A model generated the notes under the pieces. The model ran no database searches and was not told the origin of the DNA. It was given only the letters and a program-made list of their open reading frames with translations. A stretch of DNA of 64,000 nucleotides from assembly GCA_019915135.1 (NCBI GenBank), contig JAHLMK010000008.1, forward strand, positions 744,001 through 808,000. Direction: 5' to 3'. This document shows, in pieces, positions 1 through 10,757 of this stretch; within the stretch, counting starts at the first letter, position 1; every line of letters starts with the position of its first letter. The position numbers and the translations under genes were made by a program. The stretch is from Strobilurus pachycystidiatus. Its lineage: Eukaryota > Basidiomycota > Agaricomycetes > Agaricales > Physalacriaceae.

Positions 1-2035
1 CGTCAGCAAAACATCTGCAAGCTGGAGATGGACATACACCCAAACGGTCAGAAACGCGAGGTCTCAGTTGAGCCATGAGCTCCACATACTCCTCTCGGGA
101 CAAAGTCTGATCCTTGTGTTTCAATGAGACGTGATAATCGTGTATGAGATCGTGTCCGATGTTGGATGTCCCCAGCCATATAACGTTGCGAACATCGATG
201 TTCATGCTATTGGCTTCAAAAGAACACCGGCCTGAAACACAGCTCAGCCATGAGTGGGGAAAAGGTCGCGCGAAAACGCACCAACTTCCCAGGGAAGCAA
301 CAAGGACCAGAGAACGCTGATATCTTCGGTCTTCTCAATCTCCTGCAGCGCAGATTAGAACAAAATTCTGAATGTTGAGAGGAAGAGAGCAACGAACATC
401 GAGCACAACAATGCATCTCTTGCCCTCGTTATTGATGAGAAATTCTATCAAGGTACACGGGGAATGAGAGACATTCTGTGGAGACATCGTCAGCGAAGAG
501 ACAAAAGTATGACACGACGCGACGCATACCTGATCAGGACTAATTGAATATGACTGCCACAAGTCGTGCGCGGAACGTAGAGTAGTCATGTTGACTGTGT
601 GGGATGGCACATCTAGAAGAGATCCGACTAGCACACGGCTATTGAGCCGGATGAAGAAGTAGGATGAAACGAAACATACATTTCTGTGCCAGAAGACTCT
701 TCCCATGTCCGCTTGGTCCTAGAGCCCTTTGTTAGAGTCTTCAGTTCGCCGATTTCACAACAGCCTACCACATAGTAGCATGACAATCGGGGTGACGGTG
801 ATTTTCTGATTGTGCATACTCAAAACACGGAACAGTTGTTCCAGCGCGCGATCTTGCCCAACAATCCCGTACCGTATCCTTGCCAACGGCTTGAAAGAAG
901 ATCGCTTCATGAGTACATCTGCTTTTCGCGTCAGAGATGTCTCTGCCTGGGAAAGGTAGTACCTAATCAGCGCCCAATCAGCGCCGTGCATCAGGACTTA
1001 GGAACATCTCACTGACTTTGTGGCGTCATCCATCTTGTCCAAAATTGGTTTCAGCTCGCCGTTCGGGGATCCCAGCTCCTTGTGGAGGGACGTGATATCC
1101 GCACCGTACTCCAAGAGCACTTTGACGATGTCCAGTTTCTGGGACAGCTGGTCGTTCGTGAGGGTAAACGCAAGCGCCGACTGAGGGCCCAAGGTATCGT
1201 TCGGGCCCGCCTGCCCACTTGCAAGCACCTGCCTCACCTGCTCGGCGTCATCACCAGCGATGGCAAACATCAGAGCAGGCTTCGGGGTCGTGACAAGACA
1301 TGAAAGTGGACGTGGAGGCACTTCGAGGGCCTGCGCCTTTGGCGGTGAGACACTGTCAACGGGTATAGGTCGTCGAATGGTATAATCGTCAATGTCACTT
1401 TGGGGTTGTGTGTGGATATCATTTTCACTTTCCGGGATGGGTTGGCTGCCTGATCTGAAGGGCGAGCTCGCCCAGGGAGCGGGGGCCACTAGTGGAGCAG
1501 ACTGGGGTACAGTGAACTGCGACAAACGATGCAGAGAGCGGGTAGACTCGGTCAGTTCCGGTGCCGCCGTGTGTGGCGGTCTATTAAATTGATCCTCTTG
1601 TATATGCGATAGATGTGATAGCTTCGAGGTAAGTCAGCCGGACAGGTCCTCTTGGGTGGATAAGGATTCTCACCGATGCTTTGTTCGACGATGTAGGTTG
1701 TGATTGTACACTTGCAGATGTGACGCTTAGATTACCTTGAATGATATCGATACTCAATGACGGGAACTGATGATAAGCATTTCACATACCTGAGCCCGGA
1801 TAGGATGTAAAACTAGATCTAGAAGGAGATGAAGATGCAATATAATTGGGTGTCAAGATGGTGGACTTGAAAAGGATTAGCTCGTTGATATAGCAAAGAG
1901 AGGTGGACGTACGAGTCTGAGAGGTTTGAGGCCTCTTGATGCAGCTTTGTTGGCCAACGGACTTGAGAAAGCGTGAGCAGGAGCTTCCTCTATAGGTGTC
2001 TCCTCGTTGCTAGGTCTCGATGATTGATTCAACAT
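1..2035 (-). CDS. Ankyrin-repeat AAA+ ATPase, Clp/torsin-like (3' part outside window)
   Basis: The protein begins with a Ser/Pro-rich stretch starting MLNQSS, chosen because ATG at 2035 opens a frame that splices cleanly through introns with GTACGT, GTATGT and GTGAGA donors. An ankyrin-like segment follows (LDIVKVLLEYGADI), then a linker (RIRYGIVGQDRALEQLFR) typical of the lead-in to a Clp-type AAA+ module. Walker A is GPSGHGKS at about 700-720, Walker B is IVVLDEIEK split by an intron near 370, and a sensor-1-like GTSNIG lies near 180. The gene runs off the left edge after RPRVSDRLG at a GTATGT donor near position 36. Related fungal proteins pair ankyrin repeats with a ClpB-like ATPase and probably remodel or disaggregate proteins; the substrate is unknown. 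The start codon is only 25 bp from the stop of the gene upstream, so read-through or fusion of the two models should be considered. Identity is firm; exon borders are predicted. Confidence 0.85.
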
Positions 2036-2059
2036 CAGCGAGGAGGCACGCGAACCGCC

Positions 2060-3799
2060 CTAAAACTACGTCAGATGTTGATGCGAACCCGTGACAAAAA
2101 CACGCACCAGGACGATAGACTTTCGGAAGCCGAAGGGTACTTTGACAGATGGCGGGGTCTGCACTGCATCCTTCACTGAAGAGGATGCAGACGCAGGGGA
2201 GTCGGCAGGACTGTCAGACTTGGTGATCGCTTCGACTTCGGAAGGCTTCTGGATAGTAAAGGGACTCGACCAGACGCGATAGCGTGATGGCGAGTCTAAA
2301 GAGGTAGCGGACGCAGCAGAGGTGAGGGAATGGCGCGCGGAGCTGGGTGGTGGCGGCGTGAAGACAACGCTGCGTCTAAGGGTGGAACGAGGAGACATGA
2401 CTGGTGGTGGCTCAGTAGACTGAGGGGGAGACATGTTCAGTTCAAGAGGTTCAGAATCGCTGTCAGCGCGCGCAATGATACCTACGGAGCCCCTATGGAG
2501 GTGCACATCGTGCAGAGAGGTGATCGTGTCGTCTTGTCCTCCGTCAAGATATGCCAACCGGGCGGTTGGGCTGCCGTGGTCAGAAGAATCATCGTCGTCG
2601 GTTTCTTCATCAGCAGAGCGTGCACTAGCTGCGGGCGAGGAGGTCAGCGCCTCTGAAGCATCAAAGCCTTCCGGAGGAGACTCGATGAAATCAGCGCGCC
2701 CTCGGCTCATGGCCAGATCCACATCTTCGGCGGTCATGCCTCTTCTAAAGCCTGTCGCGTCCTGTGCCAAATATCCCGATGTAGACCCCGAGCCATTCTC
2801 CAAGTTCCCCGGCTCCTGGGGATGCGTATTTGCATTGGGCGGATCGAAGAAAGTGTTGTTGCCAAAGTCGTGGCCCAGATGAGAGGTGGCAAGATCTACG
2901 ATATGACGATAATCCCCTGGTGAATCCAACTCGTCGAGATCGAGGTCGGGAGGCTCGAGATCCTCGCCGTCTCGCGATAACGCGCTGTGGGATGGCGAGG
3001 GGGGTATACGGTTCAGGAAGGCAGCGAGATTGGGTGACATGCCAAGTCGGGAGGAAGGAGAACCAAAGGGAGAGGATAGCAGGTCAAATGTGGATGTAAT
3101 GGCGGGACTGCAAGGCGGGGAGATTGCCATGGGGTGCGGGGTGGCCCACGTTGCATACGAGACGTCGGAAGCAGCGTCGTCATCGTTGTAGTCGCAAAGA
3201 AAAGATTTGAGTTGGAGGTCGGGGAGAGTCACTGGGGAAAGCAGATCTGCGGACTCGGCGTAAGAGTGGAATTCAGGATGGACGTAGACTGCGTGCGACT
3301 GTGAAGAGTCTCGCAGGAATGGCATAGGGGGTTGTTGATCAGCTGGGTCGTGAATGTCGTGAGCATCGGAGACGCTCGTCGAGGGCAGAGGATGGAACGG
3401 TTCCTGCTGAGAATGTCTAGAATCGGAGGCCAATCCTGTCTGTCCCGGTGGACCGTGGGTCTCGAGTTCGTCCGCGTCCTTCTCCCCAATGACAATCTTC
3501 AGCTCTCTCATCAGACCCGACATTCGCGCGTCGGGTGCGACCTGCGCATTCCGGTTGAATTTGAACTTTGCCGGCTGCTCTTTCCGAGCCTTTGGCGGGG
3601 TGACCTCTGGCTCTGGCTCGACGAGTGTGGTTTCTCCTTCTTCAAGGATGTGGATGAAGTTGCAGCGGTCGGAAAAGACACAGTTTCCCCTGGCGTAGAA
3701 GGGGCAGGGCGTTCCTAGTTGCTGGAGTTTAGTAGAGGATACCCGGACACAACATAGGAACGCACTCTTCACCCGCCATACTGGGTCAGACGCGTTCAT
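2060..3799 (-). CDS. CCCH zinc-finger protein
   Basis: The N-terminus carries one CCCH finger, CPFYARGNCVFSDRCNFIH, with C-x7-C-x5-C-x3-H spacing, as in RNA-binding CCCH proteins. The rest, about 500 residues, is low-complexity, rich in Ser, Pro and Asp, and ends near FGFRKSIV. The open frame extends upstream without ATG. I start at ATG 3799 (MNASDP) followed by an intron beginning GTATGG, which joins in frame to QLGTPCPFY. A last intron (GTGCGT to ACGTAG) leads to a TAG at 2060. It is transcribed away from the DUF836 gene, with 125 bp between the two start codons. The single finger suggests RNA or mRNA-decay work, but no target can be read from the sequence. Confidence 0.8.
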
Positions 3800-3924
3800 A
3801 CCCAGACATGAGCTGGAGCGCCGCAACAACGAGTGTTGTGGTGTCCTAGAGTTTCCCGTCGGTGGGCGGAAGTATCGAAGGGCAGCGTCGATCAGGATTG
3901 TTATGTGAAAACGTGACCCAAAGC

Positions 3925-4347
3925 ATGGCTAGCCGCATACCACGACGTCTCCCACGATTTACTCTGTTTTCTGGCCCAAACTGCTCGCTGTGTGACGTTT
4001 GTCCTCCAGTTGCCATTGCAGTATAGCCACATCTCACCCTCGTGATAATAGACCGCCAAGGAGGAGCTAGCGAAAGTCAAAAAGACGGTACGCACCGCTT
4101 CCATGGCTCTCATCATGATTCATGACATCTCATCGCGACTCAGAGGGACTTTCAGCTCCAGGTGGTCAACATACAAGAACCGGGAAACGAACGCTGGAAG
4201 CGCAAATATGTCTACTGGATTCCTGCTCTCCATCTCGAAGGCAAGGAGATAGCCAAGGGCCGCTGGGACGCAAGTGTAGTGCTCCAGGCGCTAGAGACAT
4301 GGAGGGAACAGGACCACTCGGAGACGCCACCTCCGACGGACAAATAG
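3925..4347 (+). CDS. Glutaredoxin-like DUF836 protein
   Basis: Three exons (3925-3996, 4052-4087, 4144-4347) encode about 116 residues. The first exon reads MASRIPRRLPRFTLFSGPNC and continues with SLCD, giving a CSLC redox-like pair; the last exon contains KRKYVYWIPALHLEGKEI, the hallmark of the DUF836/glutaredoxin-like family (yeast YDR286C type). Introns 3997-4051 (GTTTGT...TAG) and 4088-4143 (GTACGC...CAG) keep the frame. Family members have a thioredoxin fold and an often mitochondrial, poorly defined redox role; the Arg-rich N-terminus would suit a mitochondrial signal. The 3' end overlaps the next gene's open frame on the same strand. Confidence 0.85.
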
Positions 4348-5318
4348 ACGCGCCCCATGCCCTATTCTTCAGTGACGTTCTACCCTCCACGCACTCTACT
4401 AGCTGGGTCCAGAGCGGACTGTACGAACGCGACTGTGAAGACGTGATGGGAGAAGTCACACCAGATCCTGTTTCCCAATCCTCGCTGAATACAAGTCGTT
4501 GTTTCAACTGCGGCTCATCCGAACACATCTTGTCGTCCTGTTCACAACCCCGGAATTCTGCGTTGGTCTCCTTATCGCGTCAAATGTACGAGTTCCACAA
4601 GGAAGAAGCTCCCTTCTCGGGCGAGCGCTTCCACATAGTTGAAGAATCAAGGAGGCAGCGTCTAGAATGGCTGAATACTTTCATTCCAGGCCGAATTATC
4701 GGCGATCTTCTACGCGACGCCATATATCCCGGAGAGGGTGACTGGCTGAAGAACATCGCAATCTGGGGGTACCCCAAAGGCTGGTCGAGCGCCCCTGATC
4801 CGCGTTTGGAGGTGGAGAAACGCATCCTTAGTGAATGGACTGACGAGGACGCCAACCTCATGGTGATCACTCACGACGATGACATCGAGGAAGGTCATTC
4901 ACTCGGTTCCATTGTCTTGGAAGAGGAACCTCCCTCACCCGAGCCCCAATCTCCACCAGAAGTACAGCGATGGGCAGAATATCCCAACACAGAGTTTTCC
5001 TCTGCCCTACTCCCACTATATACAGGCTACGCTCTACCTCCCTTGATCTCCGATCCAGAGTCAACCTACTCCTCTGAGAGACATGCAATATGGGAGCGTG
5101 TCACCAATCATCTGCCTCCCGCGTCGGAGCCGCCGCCATTACCCCCGCCGCCAATGTCCGAGCCACCGCCTTTACCTCCCTCGCCACCGACCTTACTTCC
5201 GTCACAACCTAGCTATGATCCACCACCACCGCCTCCTACTCAAAATTCAGTCCCTGTACTACCTGTTAATCATACCCTGCATGAAGATGACGATGAGGAC
5301 ATGGATCTGTCCGATTGA
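4299..5318 (+). CDS. CCHC zinc-knuckle, PSP-like protein
   Basis: A zinc knuckle CFNCGSSEHILSSC (C-x2-C-x4-H-x4-C) is followed by a conserved-looking block containing PGRIIGDLLRDAI and WGYPKGWSSAPDPR, which resembles the PSP region that follows the knuckle in ZCCHC8-like RNA-exosome adaptors. The C-terminal 100 residues are proline-rich with PPLPPPP runs and an acidic end (EDDDEDMDLSD). The frame is open from 4122, but 4144-4347 is the last exon of the DUF836 gene in another frame. I therefore start at ATG 4299; a start at an internal Met near 4446 is also possible. The product may act in nuclear RNA processing. The start is the weak point of this model. Confidence 0.65.
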   Translation: MEGTGPLGDATSDGQIDAPHALFFSDVLPSTHSTSWVQSGLYERDCEDVMGEVTPDPVSQSSLNTSRCFNCGSSEHILSSCSQPRNSALVSLSRQMYEFHKEEAPFSGERFHIVEESRRQRLEWLNTFIPGRIIGDLLRDAIYPGEGDWLKNIAIWGYPKGWSSAPDPRLEVEKRILSEWTDEDANLMVITHDDDIEEGHSLGSIVLEEEPPSPEPQSPPEVQRWAEYPNTEFSSALLPLYTGYALPPLISDPESTYSSERHAIWERVTNHLPPASEPPPLPPPPMSEPPPLPPSPPTLLPSQPSYDPPPPPPTQNSVPVLPVNHTLHEDDDEDMDLSD

Positions 5319-5834
5319 ATTCTCGATGTTATGCATCTTGTAGACTGCCTTTCAAGTTCCAGTACTAGTATTCATTATCATCGAATACCAGTTGCACTTC
5401 TTGCGTAGTATCGGATATGGGGCTGTGATGTTTGAAAATTCGACTGTTCACTGTGGATGAAGAAGAGATAACGAGAGGCTGCGCGATGGTGGGTTTGGCA
5501 CGATCCGGCCGTCCAGAGAGCCTTCTCGCATTGCAAGAGTAAATTGGGTCCAATGATCTAGGTTGAACTTTTTAATGATTTTATTGAGCTCTCATACACA
5601 TGTTCGAGACCCAGTTCTAGTTACTGTACTTGAATAACACGAATTTTTGTTGATCGAGCTCCCTCTTCCCCGCATCCGACCCTCCACGACCCCGGGTCCC
5701 CGCATCGCGGCAACTTGAAGTGTTCGGAACAGCGACGGCAGGTGATACATAGCCGGATCCACCTTGCAGCGCGATCACTCCTAGTAATACTCAAGCAGTC
5801 ACTTACTTTTGACCGTCACCGTCAACACTTAGTG
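5319..5834. other. Intergenic, 5' region of isocitrate lyase-type gene
   Basis: No credible gene is seen here. Small open frames on both strands lack family features. It should hold the 3' end of the zinc-knuckle gene and the promoter/leader of the lyase gene. Confidence 0.5.
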
Positions 5835-8103
5835 ATGCTGAGAACCCGCCCTCTCCGCGGCTGCATCTCCTCCGCGCGCTCTGTACGCGCTATGTCGTCC
5901 ACCGCACAGGCGCTACCGCTGGATCCTCCCGCTGCAGACACAGAAGCGCGAATATTCGAGGAGCGAGTGACCGAGATGGAGGCCTTCTTCTCTAGTCCTC
6001 GATTCACTGGCATAAAGCGTCCATACTCTGCTGCCTCTGTCGCGCTCAAGCAAGGCTCCCTTCCCGTCGTCCCCCTTCCATCCACTCTTCTCGCTGACAA
6101 GCTCTTTGGCATCCTCAACCGCGCTGCAGAGGCGAAGAAGCCAGTGCATACTATGGGCGCCATCGATCCCGTGCAGATGACCCAGATGGCGAGACATCAA
6201 GAGGTCGTATACATCTCCGGCTGGGCAGCGTCTAGCGTCTTGACAACTGCGAACAATGAAGTTGGTCCAGACCTTGGGTACGACCTCCTCCTGATCGCAC
6301 ACATGATTTTGGCTCTGATACGACTTTGCAGTGACTACCCGTACACCACAGTCCCTAATCAAGTCCAGCGGATATTCCGGGCACAACAACTTCATGACAA
6401 GAAGAATTACGATGAACGGATGAGTGCTTCCCCGGAAGCTCGGGCCAAAATGGAGTATGTGGATTACTTGCGCCCCATCATCGCGGACGCGGATACAGGG
6501 TGCGCCTCCTGCATGAACATACGCGAGTTAGGTTGATGATACCCTTCAGACACGGCGGTCTGTCAGCTGTAATGAAGCTCGTAAAGCTCTTCGCAGAATC
6601 GGTTTGAGCACGACTTCTTATCCTTCCCCTAGTCTAACATGCACCGCAGGGAGCTTCTGCCATTCACATGGAAGACCAGTTGCACGGAGGAAAGAAATGC
6701 GGCCACCTGGGAGGCAAAGTACTCGTACCTACCTCAACACACATTTCCCGCCTGATCGCCTCTCGCTTTCAATTGGATTTGATGAAGTCAACGATGCTCC
6801 TCATTGCGCGGACAGACTCTGAGTCTGGAAAGCTACTCTCTTCGAATGTCGACATCGCCGACCAGGAGTTCATTCTTGGAACGACGAATCAGGAAAGCAA
6901 GGCGCTGGCACAGGTCTTGTCAGAAGCGGAAGCGACTGGCGCGACGAATGCTGATATCGAGGAACTGGAGGCTCTCTGGACATCACAGCATCCGCTATGC
7001 ACCTTCAACCAAGGTCTGTTTCAATGTCCCCTGTCTACGCTCAAAATTTCACGAAGCAATAGCTGTCGAGAAGGCTTTCAGCGATTCACATATCGAGAAC
7101 AAGGAGGCCGCATACGACTCTTACCTCAAGGCTGTTGCAGGAAAGTCCACAGACGATTCCCGCAGTGTCGCCGAGGACATACTGGGACACAAAGTCTTTT
7201 GGAGTAGCGACCGTACGTTAGAGCGATTCCTCTTTGGATGACAAGCTAACAAGGAGGAACAGTACCTCGAACTAAAGAAGGTTACTATCACTGCACCGGT
7301 GGCCTAGAGGTTGAACTTTCAATCGTCATATCGACTCCTGCTGACACATTGCCTCAAGCCGGCCATGAAACGAGCTATTGCATTCGCGCCATACGCAGAT
7401 CTGCTCTGGTTAGAAACCAAACAGCCTGACCTGGAACAAGCGCGTTTCTTTGCACGGAAAATAAGGGAAACGTACCCTGGAAAGTGAGGCCGATTCTTCA
7501 CTCTGTCCGAAGAATCACGCTCACAAATGGTATCAGACAGTTCGTGTACAACCTCAGCCCTAGCTTCAACTGGTCTGCACATGGTTTCTCAGGTAAGCGA
7601 GTGTATTCTTGTTGACAGGAACGCCAACCTATTCACATATGACAGAAAGCGACTTGAAGAATTTCGTATGGGAACTGGCAAAGGAAGGGTCCGTGTCACG
7701 ATCTCGTTGACTCTTCAATGTCTCACTGTCTTCTGTATAGCTTTGTTCTTCAGTTGATCTCTCTGGCCGGTCTACACAGTGGGGCGGTAGCGACAGGTAC
7801 GCATCCAACCATCAATCGGTCTCAGAACATTGAGAAGAAACATCGCGTAGCTGAACTTGCGGCGCGTTACAAGGAGGACGGTATGCTTGCATATGTCGAA
7901 CTCGTGCAACGGAAAGAGAAGGCTATCGGCTGTGACGTCCTGACGCATCAGAAATGGTATGTGCGCAATTCATGTTATGTCTGCCTTGCTGACACCGTTC
8001 AAGGAGCGGCGCCAATTACATCGACAGTATCTTGTCGACGGTGTCCTCGGGCTCTTCGAGCACCTCTGCGATTGGGAAGGACTCAACTGAGCATTCCTTC
8101 TAA
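5835..8103 (+). CDS. Isocitrate lyase family, probable mitochondrial 2-methylisocitrate lyase
   Basis: Many short exons splice into one intact protein. Signatures are [35 protein letters not shown] joined to DYP, ADADTG joined to HGG, and the catalytic-cysteine loop KKCGHLGG. The C-terminal part carries [31 protein letters not shown] and ends in STEHSF. The N-terminus ([20 protein letters not shown]) is basic, fitting a mitochondrial presequence. Cytosolic isocitrate lyases usually read KKCGHMAGK; the LGG form and mitochondrial leader favour the 2-methylisocitrate lyase branch that cleaves methylisocitrate to succinate and pyruvate in propionate breakdown. Intron ends were checked for phase; one (7486-7539 region) needs the acceptor TATCAG to stay in frame. 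Isocitrate versus methylisocitrate specificity is inferred. Confidence 0.88.
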
Positions 8104-9082
8104 ACTAAACCGAATTCTGTCCATATTGATGAAATCGCGCTTGGTTTGTTCACAGTTTGGCAAAGTATACTTAGGTTAGTATGCCATCGTGCACATCTAA
8201 TATCATAGCACAATGAACTCGCAACTTGCGGGCGCCGATGACCAGGCTTACAAGGACCCACAGAAGCTACGAGCAACGCGATGACTTAAGCCTGGAATGA
8301 ACAAAAATTTTGAGAAGCGAAGCGTCAAAAGAGGTAGTACTATGCAGGCGACAAATCAATTGTGATGAGATCGTCAATTGCGAGACTTAGCAGTTGTTTC
8401 AACTACGCGACAATCTCCAATTGAATTGAGGAACACTGTCTGAAGTGTGGCGCAACTAAGGTTAGGGCTAGGACCCGCTTCCGACCAAGAAGCAAAAAGC
8501 CCACCCGGCCAAAATGAGCCAGACAGATTTTGAGGTGCACAAGCTAAAGCCTGCACAAGCCGCAGACCCTCTGTATGAGCAGTTGCCGTGCTGTCATAAC
8601 CCACCACGGCTAAAAATCTGGGGACTTGTACCATTGAATTGGCGCTCCGATGGCATTTGCAGGGATTCGGGGATGGAGGTTGACTACGGGCGAGGGTAGG
8701 TGTTTGAGTGCTCGAGGGGGCTTTTATGGTGTTAATGGCGCGCAGACCTTGCGGTCGTTTTTCTTGTTTTGACGACAGAACATTCTTTCGTGATCGTGGC
8801 TGTTGTTCGCGAATTCGCCCGACGGTTCCAATCGGTAATCATGCTATGCTGATAGTTGCATACAGACGATTGATTAGCTATGGTTCGTACACAATTTTGA
8901 AGGGACAGCACAGAGGTGAGCAGAAGATACATTAGCAAAGTATTCCAGAGACGCGCGGGAAGAGTAGCAAATACAATGGGGCAAAGAATGTGACAAGCGA
9001 GGCAGCAGCTGATATGATACTGATGCGTAGAGATCGAAGCATTGCAGAGGAACGACGAACGAAGCAAACTAGTCGAGCCGAT
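8104..9082. other. Intergenic with a dispersed repeat copy
   Basis: After the lyase stop there is no recognised gene. The stretch holds the plus-oriented copy of a roughly 200-bp dispersed repeat (8445-8634), listed separately. Open frames such as 8732-9067 on the minus strand show no family features. Confidence 0.5.
8445..8634 (+). repeat. Dispersed repeat, copy A (~190 bp)
   Basis: This segment matches the reverse complement of 25399-25616. Shared blocks in the same order include GTGTGGCGC, CTTCCGACCAA, CAAGCCGCAGACCCTCT, GCCGTGCT and a closing GGGACTTGT-CCAT. It has one TTAGGG-like unit near its start. It is noncoding and looks like a piece of a non-autonomous mobile element; no flanking duplication was recognised. 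Confidence 0.75.
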
Positions 9083-10316
9083 TTAAGTGGGAGGGATGTG
9101 AGAGTAGTAGATATCAGACCGAGTTGTCGTTCGCGGACTTGAAGGTCTTTGAGCTCATGGCAGACTGATTATGATTTACCTGCCGGGTGACGAACGCCAA
9201 TCCTGCTCCTGATGACTCCAGTAGTAAGAAGGCAAAGGGACAGATAGCCCAGCATGGAGCGGTTGATGGTAGGGCGCATGGTGGAGATGACGGCCACGAG
9301 GTGGCGCCGGTGGATAATATGGTTCTGAATGAAGCGGCGTGAGGGAGCCGAGGAAAGTGGGAGTAGGTTTCTTGACGCCGGTATCCTGACTGACGCGTAC
9401 GTATGAGTGGGAAACGAATTCAGAAGCGTATGGGCCGCCGTCACCAAACTCGCAGTTCGCTTCGGCCAGGTCAGGCATATAGAAACAGAGAGAGACTGCC
9501 ATCGCCTAGGTCTTTGTCATGAATACCACCGACAATATCTCTTTCTTCGCGCCTTGATCCTTTAGCAAGAGGAATACGCTGCAGACGTGAACCTTCGAAC
9601 GGTGTGATTTGGCAATGCAATAATCACGAACCTCCTGATTATATGCGCGTGGTTCGTCCTTGAAGCAATGGTCAAGTTGGTCGACAATGCAAGAGTGCAT
9701 CACGCACATCGATAGATAGGGTCGCGTTGTTGATTACTAGGGCACTCTTTGAGTTTCTGACAGCTTTGATCTTTGGGGCATCGGGTTTGAATGATGAAGG
9801 AGAGGCAGGCTTATTGAGCCGACGTCGCTTTGATGCGGGTGCGGTGGTAGCGTTCACAGCGGGAGCGGGAGCGAGAGTAGGATATTCAACTGGATCCGAG
9901 GTCAATTGGTCGACTTCCGAGTCCGAGTCGTCTACGTCCGAAAGGACTGCAATAGAGGGCGCGTCGTTGACGCGCATCTTCATCGGTTTCTGCATGGGCG
10001 GATTGACTGAGGGAGCTAGTCTCCATTCGAACACTTTGGTGACCGTCAGTGTAGGAACATCAGAAGGGCAGCCGTTGCAGTGCATACCCAGGGGACCGGC
10101 AGGACGGGAGGCCTTGTTGGGTATCTCGACCTCCTTCTTACGATTACTGGTGAGTGCTGAGTAGATTGAATGAAAGATCGTGCAATATGAGTGAGAACAT
10201 CGCGTACCTTTGGCCTTAAGCGCGTTTTCCTTGTCAACGAGACGCGTTAACCGGATGGGAACACTCGCAGCAACGTTGCTGCGTTGGGCCGCAGTCTGGC
10301 TGCGAGTACTAGCCAT
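9083..10316 (-). CDS. Uncharacterised protein
   Basis: The start MASTRSQTAAQRSNVAAS at ATG 10316 opens a good frame that joins through an intron (GTACGC...CTACTCAG) to ALTSNRKKEVEIPNK. The middle contains MHCNGCPSD, an acidic stretch (SDVDDSDSEVDQL) and a basic patch SKRRRLNK that could be a nuclear localisation signal. Downstream exons are less certain: a plausible chain passes DEPRAYNQE and a final exon with SEFVSHSYVRVSQDTG and a Pro/His-rich tail, ending near 9083. I do not recognise the family. It lies divergently from the E2 gene. Exon choice after 9720 is tentative; the gene could end near 9471 instead. Confidence 0.5.
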
Positions 10317-10757
10317 GATGCCAGTAATGAAGCACAATAGCGTAGACGTTCTCTAGAGCGAACTCCGCCGGCCCCGCTTGTGACTTGAGGTGGTGCAAGA
10401 ATCGCTCTGGTGACATTGTTTGACCTCGAGGCCGCTGCCCTGACAAGTTGCGTTCGGCTACACGCCCCAGAGCTGACCATCTTAGGACTGCATACATGCG
10501 GTCTACGCCAGCAATTCCATCAATATGGCCTCCTACGCCGCACCCGTCCAAGTCTGACTGAGGGGGTAGGTCGAAGAACAGGAGGGGTCACATGACAACT
10601 CGAAAGACCTTATTGATATCTTATGATATCTTGGAACTTGAACTTTGAGTGAACTTGCCACTCAACCGTGACCACAACGATCATAACCTGCATTTCATTT
10701 GCATGCATATTGCTTGTCATCTGCCTATCTCGAACTCTCCGATCTCTCGCAGCTACC
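10317..10757. promoter_or_regulatory. Divergent intergenic region between unknown gene and E2 gene
   Basis: The two start codons face away from each other across 441 bp, so this must carry both promoters. No specific site is recognisable. Confidence 0.45.

Noticed and set aside
5365..5553. Small minus-strand gene
   Set aside because: No family motif, no splice pattern, and it lies in the presumed 3' end and promoter of flanking genes.
7450..7600. Frameshift in the isocitrate lyase family gene
   Set aside because: The apparent frame break disappears if the intron from the GTGAGG donor ends at TATCAG, which gives a continuous GK-QFVYNL junction.
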